From positions 124,001 to 188,000 of the forward strand of contig NZ_JAJNMP010000004.1 in the NCBI RefSeq assembly GCF_021044935.1: a stretch of 64,000 bases of DNA, given 5' to 3'. The position numbers and the translations under genes are program-made. This document shows positions 57,264 to 64,000 of the stretch, piece by piece; within the stretch, counting starts at the first letter, position 1, and the number at the start of each line of letters is the position of its first letter. The DNA comes from Agromyces cavernae. Its GTDB lineage: Bacteria; Actinomycetota; Actinomycetes; Actinomycetales; Microbacteriaceae. The notes below the pieces were generated by a model. It made no database searches. It had not been told where the DNA came from and saw only the letters and a program-made list of their open reading frames with translations.

Positions 57264-58067
57264 TCAGGCTCCTTCCGGCATCTCGCGGGATGCCGCTTTC
57301 TCGACGGAAACGGTGCGACGTTCGATGCGCTTCTCGATGTCGGGACCCACGACGACGATGCGGTCGACGTAGATGCCGGGCAGGTGCACGGCGTCGGGAT
57401 CGATCTCACCCGCATCGACGATCTCCTCGACCTGGGCGATGCAGACGCGCCCGGCCATCGCGGCGAGCGGCGAGAAGTTGCGCGCCGACTTGTCGAACAC
57501 GAGGTTGCCGAATCGGTCGCCCTTGAGGGCGTGCACGAGCGCGAAATCGGTCGTGATGGCCTCTTCGAGTACGAACTCGCGGGCCTCGCCGTCGACGTCG
57601 AACGACTGCACCTGCTTCGGCGAGCTCGCCACGGCGATCGTGCCGTCGGCATGGTACCGACGCGGCAGGCCGCCCTCCGCGACCTGGGTGCCGACGCCGG
57701 TCTGGGTGAAGAACCCCGCGATGCCGCTGCCGCCGGCGCGGAGCTTCTCGGCGAGCGTGCCCTGGGGGGTGAGCTCGAGCTCGAGCTCACCCGAGAGGTA
57801 CTGGCGCTCGAATTCCTTGTTCTCGCCGACGTACGACGAGGTCATCTTGGCGATGCGCTGCTTCGCGAGCAGCACGCCGAGCCCCCAGTCGTCGACGCCG
57901 CAGTTGTTCGAGACGACCGAGAGCCTGTCGACGCCTGCGTCGAGCAGTGCCTGGATGAGGACCATGGGGATGCCGCAGAGCCCGAACCCGCCGACGGCGA
58001 GACTGGCTCCGGAGGGGATGTCGGCGACCGCCTCTTGAGCGGACCCGACCACCTTGTCGAGTGTCAC
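57264..58067 (-). CDS. 3-oxoacid CoA-transferase subunit A
   Basis: This 267-residue subunit has VADIPSGASLAVGGFGLCGI near residue 15 (CoA-binding G-G-FG-GxP), VSNNCGVDDWGLGVLLAKQR near 55, then MTSSYVGENKEFERQYLSGE and QGTLAEKLRAGGSGIAGFFT, and GTQVAEG. These match the succinyl-CoA:3-ketoacid transferase alpha subunit. The GTG start has GGAAGG upstream and overlaps the preceding hydrolase stop by four bases. It works with subunit B to feed acetoacetyl-CoA to thiolysis. Confidence 0.88.
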   Translation of the reverse strand: MTLDKVVGSAQEAVADIPSGASLAVGGFGLCGIPMVLIQALLDAGVDRLSVVSNNCGVDDWGLGVLLAKQRIAKMTSSYVGENKEFERQYLSGELELELTPQGTLAEKLRAGGSGIAGFFTQTGVGTQVAEGGLPRRYHADGTIAVASSPKQVQSFDVDGEAREFVLEEAITTDFALVHALKGDRFGNLVFDKSARNFSPLAAMAGRVCIAQVEEIVDAGEIDPDAVHLPGIYVDRIVVVGPDIEKRIERRTVSVEKAASREMPEGA

Positions 58068-58963
58068 GATGCACCTTCCTGTGTTTGCGCGGCCTGGATG
58101 CGGTCGCGGATGACGGGCATCACACTATCCACTCCGGGGGCCGACATGACGATCGTGTAGTGATTGACGTCGGCGACGTCGTGGACGACGAGTTGCGGCA
58201 TCCGGACCGCCCACTCGGCGGTGAGCGCATCGGAGTACAGCGGAGCCCCATCGAGCAGGCCGCGCGGCGCGCGGAAGAAGTCGACCGGCCCGGGCGTCGC
58301 GAGCAGCGCCTCGGTGTAGCCGGCCGATCCGTCGAGTTCGACCGCATTCACCGCGACGGCGGCGGCGCTCGCAGAGCTGCGCAGCGCGGGCTCGTCGCCG
58401 TCGAGGTCGTACCGGACGTACGCCTCGATCGCGGAGTTCCAGTACGGGCCGAGCGCGGGATGCCGCTGCCAGAACTCCACGTAGTCGGCGCGGCTGGGGA
58501 ACGTCATCGACAACCGCTCGAGCGCCGGCCCGAGCAGCACCTTCGGCAGGTCCTCGGGGGCGATGCCCTCGGGGCTCGGCACCGGCAGGCCGCCGTCGAT
58601 GAGCGCGAGGCCGGCGACCCGGTCGGGGTGGCGCTCGGCGAAGCGAACCGAGACGAACGCGCCCATCGAGTGCCCGACCACGTAGACGCGCTCGACGTCG
58701 AGCGCGTCGAGCGTCGCGGCGAGGTCGTCGGCGTGCTGCACGAGCCCGTACGGCGCGGGGAGGCCGTTGCTGCGGCCCCGGCCGCGCAGGTCGGGAGCGA
58801 TCACGCGCCGGCCCGGCAGGGCGTCGGCGACGAGGTCCCAGTTGCGGTGGCTCGCCGTGATGCCGTGCACCGCGAGCACTGCGAGGCCCGGGGCATCCGC
58901 TCGCCATTGCCCGCCCGCCAGGTCGCCGCCGGCGACGGGGGCGGCGAAGGTGGTCTCGGTCAT
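58064..58963 (-). CDS. Alpha/beta hydrolase
   Basis: This 299-residue hydrolase has LAVLAVHGITASHRNWDLVA near residue 35, the nucleophile elbow VYVVGHSMGAFVSVRFAERH near 105 (Ser in GHSMG) and PQLVVHDVADVNHYTIVMSA near the C-terminus with the catalytic His. Simple cap domain. ATG 58963 overlaps the 3-hydroxybutyrate dehydrogenase TGA by four bases and has GGAG upstream; an in-frame ATG at 58975 would extend it by four codons. In this operon it may release 3-hydroxybutyrate from an ester or oligomer; the actual substrate is unknown. Confidence 0.83.
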   Translation of the reverse strand: MTETTFAAPVAGGDLAGGQWRADAPGLAVLAVHGITASHRNWDLVADALPGRRVIAPDLRGRGRSNGLPAPYGLVQHADDLAATLDALDVERVYVVGHSMGAFVSVRFAERHPDRVAGLALIDGGLPVPSPEGIAPEDLPKVLLGPALERLSMTFPSRADYVEFWQRHPALGPYWNSAIEAYVRYDLDGDEPALRSSASAAAVAVNAVELDGSAGYTEALLATPGPVDFFRAPRGLLDGAPLYSDALTAEWAVRMPQLVVHDVADVNHYTIVMSAPGVDSVMPVIRDRIQAAQTQEGAS

Positions 58964-59706
58964 CGTGCGCTCCATCCGCCGTCCATGACATAGCTCGCCC
59001 CGGTCGCCATGCCGGCCTCGGGGCTCGCGAGCCAGAGCGCGAGGCTCGCGACTTCGGCCGGCTCAACGAGGCGTTTGATCGCCGACTCGGTGAGCATGAT
59101 CTTGGGCAGCACCTCGTCTTCGGTGATGCCGTGCAGGCGGGCCTGGTCGGCGATCTGCTTCTCGACGAGCGGTGTTCGCACGTAGCCGGGGTTGATGCAG
59201 TTCGACGTGACGCCGTGCGGGCCGCCCTCGAGTGCGGTGACCTTCGACAGACCCTCGAGGCCGTGCTTCGCGGCGACGTACGCCGACTTGAACGGCGAGG
59301 CGCGCAGGCCGTGCACGCTCGAGATGTTGATGATGCGACCGAACCCGCGCTCGTACATGCCGGGCAGCGCCGCGCGGATGAGCAGGAACGGCGACTCGAG
59401 CATGAGCTTCAGGATGAACGCGAACCGCTCGGGTTCGAACTCCTCGATGGGGCGCACGTGCTGGATGCCGGCGTTGTTCACGAGGATGTCGGCGTCGAGC
59501 GTGAGATCGGCGAGCGCTGCGGTGTCGCCGAGGTCGACCTGCCAGGCCTCGCCGCCGACATCGCGGGCGACCCGCTCGGCGGCCTCGCCGTTCAGGTCGG
59601 CGATCACGACATGGGCGCCGGCTGCGGCGAAGGCGCGCGCGCACGCCTCGCCGATTCCGCTCGCGCCGCCGGTCACGACCGCCCGCCGCTGGCTCAGATC
59701 GGTCAC
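58960..59706 (-). CDS. 3-hydroxybutyrate dehydrogenase (short-chain dehydrogenase)
   Basis: This 248-residue SDR has the NAD-binding RRAVVTGGASGIGEACARAF, the NNAGIQHV motif near residue 85, the catalytic Ser in ISSVHGLRASPFKSAYVAAK with Tyr-x3-Lys near 145, and NPGYVRTPLVEKQIADQARL near 180. The IQHV and PLVEKQI segments are characteristic of D-3-hydroxybutyrate dehydrogenase, which makes acetoacetate from 3-hydroxybutyrate with NAD. GTG 59706 overlaps the TetR stop by four bases and has AGAAGGAGG upstream. CoA-transferase subunits and hydrolase follow in the same operon and fit this role. Confidence 0.88.
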   Translation of the reverse strand: MTDLSQRRAVVTGGASGIGEACARAFAAAGAHVVIADLNGEAAERVARDVGGEAWQVDLGDTAALADLTLDADILVNNAGIQHVRPIEEFEPERFAFILKLMLESPFLLIRAALPGMYERGFGRIINISSVHGLRASPFKSAYVAAKHGLEGLSKVTALEGGPHGVTSNCINPGYVRTPLVEKQIADQARLHGITEDEVLPKIMLTESAIKRLVEPAEVASLALWLASPEAGMATGASYVMDGGWSAR

Positions 59707-60386
59707 GATTCCTCCTTCTGGGCCGCGTCGGCGCGTCCCGCTCGCGCGGTCTCGGGGCGCCCGAGGGCTCCCTCGATGAACCGCATCATCTCGTCGAGCA
59801 CGTGCTGGGGCACCTCGCGAGTGCCGCTCGCGGTGGGGTCGGCACCCGCGCCGGGCGCCGCGTCGGGGTCGCCCCAGAGCACCCAGCGCATCCCGATCAT
59901 CTCGCCGATCCCCATGAGCGCCCACGCGGCCACGGTCGGGTCGATGTCGCTGATCTCGCCGTCGTCGAACGCGTCTCGGAGGCCCTCGATGTAGCCCTCG
60001 ACGATGCGCGTGTAGTGCAGCCGAAGCGCATCGGGCGACACCTGCTCGGCCTCACGCACGACGCGGTAGAGCCCCGGGTGCTCGGCCGTGAAGCGGAAGA
60101 ACGCGGCGAAGCCGGCACGCTCGGCCTCGAGCCGGCTGCTCGCGCCACGCGCACCCTCGCTCATCGCCTGGCGCACGCGGTGGTTCAGGTCTTCGACGAG
60201 CTCGTTGAAGATCGCGAGCTTCGAGTCGAAGTAGAGGTAGTACGTGCCCTGTCCGACCCCGGCGACATCGGTGATGCGAGAGACGGATGCCTCGTGGTAG
60301 CCGGTCGCCGCGAACACGTGCTCGGCCGCCTCGAGCAGCTTGCGCCGGGTCTTCTCGCCGCGTGCGGTGCGAGGTGCGGCGCTCAT
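59703..60386 (-). CDS. TetR family transcriptional regulator
   Basis: This 227-residue protein has an N-terminal helix-turn-helix (about 8-55: TRRKLLEAAEHVFAATGYHE then ASVSRITDVAGVGQGTYYLY with the recognition helix), followed by a helical ligand domain. FRFTAEHPGLYRVVREAEQV near 105 and WALMGIGEMIGMRWVLWGDP near 170 are typical of TetR proteins in acyl-CoA/fatty acid loci. A C-terminal Ala/Arg-rich tail is present. It lies between the acyl-CoA synthetase and dehydrogenase genes with ATGA overlaps and probably represses this operon, with an acyl-CoA or 3-oxoacid effector. Confidence 0.85.
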   Translation of the reverse strand: MSAAPRTARGEKTRRKLLEAAEHVFAATGYHEASVSRITDVAGVGQGTYYLYFDSKLAIFNELVEDLNHRVRQAMSEGARGASSRLEAERAGFAAFFRFTAEHPGLYRVVREAEQVSPDALRLHYTRIVEGYIEGLRDAFDDGEISDIDPTVAAWALMGIGEMIGMRWVLWGDPDAAPGAGADPTASGTREVPQHVLDEMMRFIEGALGRPETARAGRADAAQKEES

Positions 60387-62092
60387 CGCGCGTCCTCCTC
60401 ACCCGTGGGTTGAGGAGGTCGCGCAGCGACCGTCTCGAAACCCGGTCGCCCGCGGGGTGGGTTTCGAGACGCATCCTCCTTCGTCGGACGCTCCTCAACC
60501 CGCTCGACGTTCTTCTCGCGGTTTCGAGACGCATCCTCCTTCGTCGGACGCTCCTCAACCCGCGGTTCCGCGCCCTCGACGAGCACCCGCCGCAGCACCT
60601 TTCCCGCGGTCGAGCGCGGCAGCGCGTCGACGAAATGCACCTCGCGCGGAACCTTGTAGCGTGCGAGCCAGCCGGCAGCGAAGTCCAGCAGCTCGGCGGC
60701 ATCGGTCACCCGCCCGCGGTTGACGACGACCCAGGCGACGCCGGCCTCTCCCCAGCGGTCGTCGGGCACTCCCGCGACGGCGACGTCGGCAACGGCGGGA
60801 TGGCCCATGAGCACGGCCTCGACCTCGGCGGGCGCGACTCCCTCGCCACCCGAGATGTAGATGTCCTTGATGCGGTCGACGATCGTGAAGTAGCCGTCGG
60901 CGTCTCGCCGCACGAGGTCTCCGGTGCGCAGCCAGCCGTCGACGAGGGTCGCCTCGGTCGCGGCCGGGTCGCGGAAGTAGCCGGCGAACACCGACGGCCC
61001 GTGCACGAGCAGTTCGCCCTCGGCCTCGCCGTCGAGGTGCTCGCCGGTGACGGGGTCGGCGACGGCGACATCGACGTGGGGATACGGCTTTCCGGCCGAG
61101 CCGGCCCGGCCGAGCGCGTCGTCGTCGGGAAGGCAGAGCACGTTCGGCGAGGCCTCGGTGAGGCCGTAGCCCTGGGTGAGCGCGATGCCGCGCGCGTGCC
61201 ACGTGCGCAGCAGGGCAGGAGGCATCGGCGCACCGCCGACGATCGTGTGCACGAGGCTCGACAGGTCGGTGCGCGCGAAGTCGGGATGCTGCGCGAGGAA
61301 CAGGTAGTTCGCGGGCACGCCCATCATCGTCGTGATGCGACGCTCCTGGATGAGGTGCAGCACGCGCGCCGGATCGAAGGTGCGCTCGAGCACCACCGTC
61401 GCACCCGTCCACCACGCGAGCAGCGGCTGGATGTTCCACCCGCCGACGTGGTACTGCGGCAGCACGGCGAGCACGGTGTCGCCGGGGCCGATCTCGGCGA
61501 TGCGCGAGAACGAGAGGTTGGTCCAGAAGCAGTTGGCGTGCGTGAGCACGGCGCCCTTCGGCTTCGCCGTGGTGCCCGACGTGAAGATCATGAGCAGGGC
61601 GTCGTCGTCGGCGACGTCGCGAGCGACGGCGGATGACCCGTGCCGCGTGTCATCCGCGGGCGCCGGGACCTCGGCCTCGACGCCGTGCGCGCCGAGCGCG
61701 GCCGTGGAGATGCGACGAGCGAGGCGGGCGAGCGTCGCCTTCGCGAGCGACTCGAACTCGGTCTCGACGAGCAGCACCGCCGGCTCGGCGATCTCGAGCT
61801 GCTCGGCGAGTTCGCGCGGCGCGAGCCGCCACGACAGCGGCACGAGCGTGAGGCCCGCCTTCGCGCACGCGAAGAACAGCACGACATGGTCGGAGCTGTT
61901 GCCCGTGATGGTGGCGATGCGGTCGCCGATCACGTACCCCGCGGCACGCAGGGCCACGGCGAGGCGCTCCGCGCGGGCGTCGAGCTCGCGGTAGCTGATG
62001 ACGACGCCGCGGTCGTCGATCGCGATGCGCTCGGGGGTCGCCCGCGCCCGATCGCGCGTCCAGCGACCGAGGGTGTGCAGACCGTCAGGCAT
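60383..62092 (-). CDS. Acyl-CoA synthetase (AMP-forming) with a repeat-derived C-terminal extension
   Basis: This 569-residue ANL-family enzyme has the AMP-binding motif LMIFTSGTTAKPKGAVLTHA near residue 170, GYGLTEASPNVLCLPDDDA near 315, the hinge region WLRTGDLVRRDADGYFTIVD near 405, RIKDIYISGGEGVAPAEVEA and the catalytic-Lys block LPRSTAGKVLRRVLVEGAE near 500. It activates an acid with ATP and CoA. Family members end at about this point. The last ~58 residues contain two copies of RVEERPTKEDASRN and then GFETVAARPPQPTGEEDAR, encoded by REP-like repeats at 60407-60563. The start overlaps the livM stop by eight bases. Short or medium acids are likely substrates. Confidence 0.88.
   Translation of the reverse strand: MPDGLHTLGRWTRDRARATPERIAIDDRGVVISYRELDARAERLAVALRAAGYVIGDRIATITGNSSDHVVLFFACAKAGLTLVPLSWRLAPRELAEQLEIAEPAVLLVETEFESLAKATLARLARRISTAALGAHGVEAEVPAPADDTRHGSSAVARDVADDDALLMIFTSGTTAKPKGAVLTHANCFWTNLSFSRIAEIGPGDTVLAVLPQYHVGGWNIQPLLAWWTGATVVLERTFDPARVLHLIQERRITTMMGVPANYLFLAQHPDFARTDLSSLVHTIVGGAPMPPALLRTWHARGIALTQGYGLTEASPNVLCLPDDDALGRAGSAGKPYPHVDVAVADPVTGEHLDGEAEGELLVHGPSVFAGYFRDPAATEATLVDGWLRTGDLVRRDADGYFTIVDRIKDIYISGGEGVAPAEVEAVLMGHPAVADVAVAGVPDDRWGEAGVAWVVVNRGRVTDAAELLDFAAGWLARYKVPREVHFVDALPRSTAGKVLRRVLVEGAEPRVEERPTKEDASRNREKNVERVEERPTKEDASRNPPRGRPGFETVAARPPQPTGEEDAR
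60407..60563 (-). repeat. REP-like array inside the 3' end of the acyl-CoA synthetase gene
   Basis: Two identical 43-base units (60461-60503 and 60521-60563, starting gtttcgagacgcatcctcc) and one related element in the opposite orientation (60407-60443, gggttgaggaggtcgc ... gtctcgaaaccc) lie within the last ~190 bases of the gene. They stay in frame and supply the C-terminal tail. Confidence 0.8.
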
Positions 62093-63269
62093 CCGCGGCC
62101 TCCTCCGATTCGACCGGGTGCTGCTTCCGACCGGTTCGGATGCGTTGCGGGATTCCCGCGATCCCCCCGGGCAGGAACAGCACCACGAGGATGAAGAGCG
62201 TTCCCAGAATGAACAGCGGCTCGGACAGCGGGACGCGGAGCACGGCGGGCAGACCTGCGATGAAGTCGGAGCCCGCGAGCGCCGTGAGCCGCTGATCGAG
62301 CAGTGTGTAGACGATACCGCCCACGATCGCGCCCCAGCGATACCCCACCCCGCCGAGCACGACGATCACGAGGATCGTGAGGGTGAAGTCGGCCGTGGCG
62401 ATGCGGGGCGCGGCACCCGATTGCAGCAGCAGGTAGCCCATGCCGGCGATCGCGGCGAGCGTCGACGCGACGATGAAGATGAGGAACTTCACCCGGTACG
62501 GACGGATGCCGAGCACGCGCACGCGCAACTCGTTCTCGCGCGTCGCCTCGGCGACGTGGCCGGCACGGCTGCGTTCGACCCAGAGCACCACGAGGTAGAC
62601 GAACACGAGGATGCCGAGCGCCAGCCAGTAGAGGTTGCGCGTGTTGAGCACCCCGACGAGCGCGTCGGGCACGTTGGCGATGTCGAGCGAGAGTCCCTCG
62701 TCGCCGCCGGTCGCCCCGCCGGGGTTGCGGCGGATGAGCACCGACCCGGCCTGGGCGAAGGCGAGCGTGACCATCGCGAACGAGATGCCCGTGACCCGAA
62801 GGGCCAGCGACCCGACGGTGGCGGCGAGCACGATGCCGAAGACCAGCGTCACGACGATCGACGCGAGGAAGATGAGCTCGCTCGGCCACTCCACCGGCGC
62901 GAAGTACTCGAGTGCCATTCCGAGCCCGTACGCGCCCGCGGCGAAGAACAGCGCGTGCCCGAACGAGAGCAGGCCGGCCAAACCGAACATCATGCGGTAG
63001 CTGAGCGCGAGCGCCGCGATGAGCATCGCGTAGGCGAGCAGCTGCAGGGTGCCCGGGGTGTAGGTCGGGCCGGGCAGCACGCCCGGGATCTCGATCGCGA
63101 GCAGCGGCAGGATCGCGAGCACGACCACGAGCGCGATCCCGCCGATGAGGAGCGCGAGCGGTCGCCGGGTGGATGCCTCGCCGCCCGCCTTGCCGTCGGG
63201 TGCCGGTGCGGGCGCCTCGGTCGCTGAGCCAGTCGACGCGGGCGCGGAATCGGTGAGCTGCTGGTTCAT
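62085..63269 (-). CDS. Branched-chain amino acid-type ABC transporter permease (LivM family)
   Basis: This 394-residue permease has a cytoplasmic Ala/Pro/Thr-rich N-terminus (about 36 residues) and about eight to ten helices. Typical blocks are YRMMFGLAGLLSFGHALFFA near residue 95, FAMVTLAFAQAGSVLIRRNP near 165 and NELRVRVLGIRPYRVKFLIF near 255. The charged C-terminus follows LPGGIAGIPQRIRTG. It forms the channel with the adjacent LivH-type subunit (ATGA overlap). Liv-type importers take branched-chain amino acids, amides, urea or carboxylates. Context (acyl-CoA synthetase, 3-hydroxybutyrate enzymes) suggests an organic acid or ester substrate. GGAAGG precedes the ATG. Confidence 0.85.
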   Translation of the reverse strand: MNQQLTDSAPASTGSATEAPAPAPDGKAGGEASTRRPLALLIGGIALVVVLAILPLLAIEIPGVLPGPTYTPGTLQLLAYAMLIAALALSYRMMFGLAGLLSFGHALFFAAGAYGLGMALEYFAPVEWPSELIFLASIVVTLVFGIVLAATVGSLALRVTGISFAMVTLAFAQAGSVLIRRNPGGATGGDEGLSLDIANVPDALVGVLNTRNLYWLALGILVFVYLVVLWVERSRAGHVAEATRENELRVRVLGIRPYRVKFLIFIVASTLAAIAGMGYLLLQSGAAPRIATADFTLTILVIVVLGGVGYRWGAIVGGIVYTLLDQRLTALAGSDFIAGLPAVLRVPLSEPLFILGTLFILVVLFLPGGIAGIPQRIRTGRKQHPVESEEAADA

Positions 63270-64000
63270 GCGACCTTCCCCATGAGTCCACGCGGGCGCA
63301 CGAGCAGCACCGCGGCGAGGGCGATGACGACGACGAGGTCGCCGGTGCCGCCGAGGTAGAAGTTGGCGAACTGCTGGAGCACCGCCACGAGCACCGACGC
63401 GATCGCCGCTCCCGTCAGCGAGCCGAGACCGCCGATGACGGTGACGATGAACGCGAAGATGAGCAGCACCGATCCGAGGTGCGCCGAGACGTAGCCGTAG
63501 TACACCGACGCGAGCACGCCGCCGAGCCCTGCGGCCGCGCCGCCGATCGCGAACACGAGCGTGAACGAGCGCCGCACGTCGATGCCGAGCGCCGTCACCA
63601 TCGAGCGGTTCTCGACGCCGGCGCGGATGATCAGCCCGTAGCGGGTCCTGCGGAGGAACAGCACGATGCCGCCGAGCACGAGCGCCGCGCAGGCGATGAG
63701 CAGGAACCGGTCGTTCGGGATCTTCGCGCCGAGGATCTCGGTGGTCTGCGTGAGCCAGTCGGGCTTCGCCGTGTAGATCGGGTCGGTGCCCCAGATGCCC
63801 TCGAAGAGCGCGACGCTCGCGAGCGAGAGGCCGACGGTGACGAGCGCCTGCTCGATGTGCCGCTCGTAGAGCCGGCGGATGAGGAAGTACTCGGTCGCCG
63901 CCGCGACGATCGCGCCGACGATCATGCCGACGAGTGCGGAGAGCAGGAGGCCCCACCAGGTGCCGTCGGACACCCGGCGGCCGACCTCCCAGCCGAGGAA
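63266..64000 (-). CDS. Branched-chain amino acid-type ABC transporter permease (LivH family), cut by the window edge
   Basis: At least 244 residues of a LivH-type permease. The open frame has no stop up to the window edge: codons upstream of a GTG at 63973 read FLGWEVGRR and continue into a sequence that fits the interior of the protein, so the start lies outside. Blocks seen are LVTVGLSLASVALFEGIWGT, RFLLIACAALVLGGIVLFLRRT, RYGLIIRAGVENRSMVTALGI near the permease loop, and GGLGSLTGAAIASVLVAVLQ. The C-terminus is short. Upstream genes of the transporter (ATPases, binding protein) should lie to the right of the window. Confidence 0.85.
   Translation of the reverse strand, partial: FLGWEVGRRVSDGTWWGLLLSALVGMIVGAIVAAATEYFLIRRLYERHIEQALVTVGLSLASVALFEGIWGTDPIYTAKPDWLTQTTEILGAKIPNDRFLLIACAALVLGGIVLFLRRTRYGLIIRAGVENRSMVTALGIDVRRSFTLVFAIGGAAAGLGGVLASVYYGYVSAHLGSVLLIFAFIVTVIGGLGSLTGAAIASVLVAVLQQFANFYLGGTGDLVVVIALAAVLLVRPRGLMGKVA

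Noticed and set aside
1-64000. tRNA, rRNA, CRISPR arrays, insertion sequences and prophage genes
   Set aside because: No sequence with the required folds, repeats or protein families was seen on either strand.

Overview
The window is chromosomal DNA of a high-GC Gram-positive bacterium. The codon bias, the order nusA-ylxR-infB-rbfA, the ProRS and IspG types, the many small actinobacterial membrane proteins and the numerous leaderless promoters (TAnnnT, six bases, then ATG/GTG) all point to Actinomycetota, most likely Microbacteriaceae. The genus cannot be fixed from sequence reading alone; Agromyces-like is a guess. There is no rRNA, tRNA, CRISPR array, transposase or phage gene. The DNA is densely packed, and the right edge cuts through a livH-type permease gene.

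Region 1 (1-7400) is an L-fucose-type catabolic locus. It holds a FadR-subfamily GntR regulator, an RbsABC-type sugar importer, L-fuconate dehydratase and a fumarylacetoacetate-hydrolase-family enzyme that fits the last step of the non-phosphorylated fucose pathway. Three ACATCnGATGT operators sit at the regulator, importer and dehydratase promoters and tie these units into one regulon. Two short remnants lie inside the locus: a 31-codon FucU/RbsD mutarotase N-terminus ahead of the importer ATPase, and a probable lactonase N-terminus after the dehydratase.

Region 2 (7400-14100) is housekeeping and transport: aspartase, a DUF4190 protein, a uracil/xanthine permease, a PiT phosphate transporter with a small membrane partner, a Nudix hydrolase and phosphofructokinase. 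Region 3 (14100-22600) is a compact catabolic locus. Seven overlapping or closely spaced genes (a glutamate-type ABC importer, asparaginase II, CutC and a ROK kinase) are divergent from a ROK repressor and a Gfo/Idh/MocA oxidoreductase. Together they suggest use of an amino-acid-containing or glycosylated amino-acid compound; the substrate is unknown.

Region 4 (22600-35850) carries a stand-alone SNF2 helicase, a ZIP transporter, a DUF2207 membrane protein with a polyglycine tail, a metal sensor coupled to a macrodomain gene, a glycerophosphodiesterase, and a deoxyribose locus. The deoxyribose locus contains a SorC/DeoR regulator, deoC and a full-length plus half-length aldehyde dehydrogenase pair resembling a split ALDH16; a divergent ROK kinase follows. 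Region 5 (35850-55450) is mostly core genes: ribF, truB, mutY, rbfA, infB, ylxR, nusA, proS, an RNB ribonuclease and ispG. They are interspersed with an MFS transporter, a ketopantoate-reductase-like protein, a LysR regulator, a LOG-family protein and a DUF559 nuclease-like protein. rimP is absent from its usual place before nusA.

Region 6 (55450-64000) is a candidate 3-hydroxybutyrate/short-acid utilisation operon: LivHM-type permeases, an acyl-CoA synthetase, a TetR regulator, 3-hydroxybutyrate dehydrogenase, an alpha/beta hydrolase, 3-oxoacid CoA-transferase subunits and a second hydrolase. REP-like palindromic repeats occur here and in region 4; one pair has been absorbed into the reading frame of the acyl-CoA synthetase.
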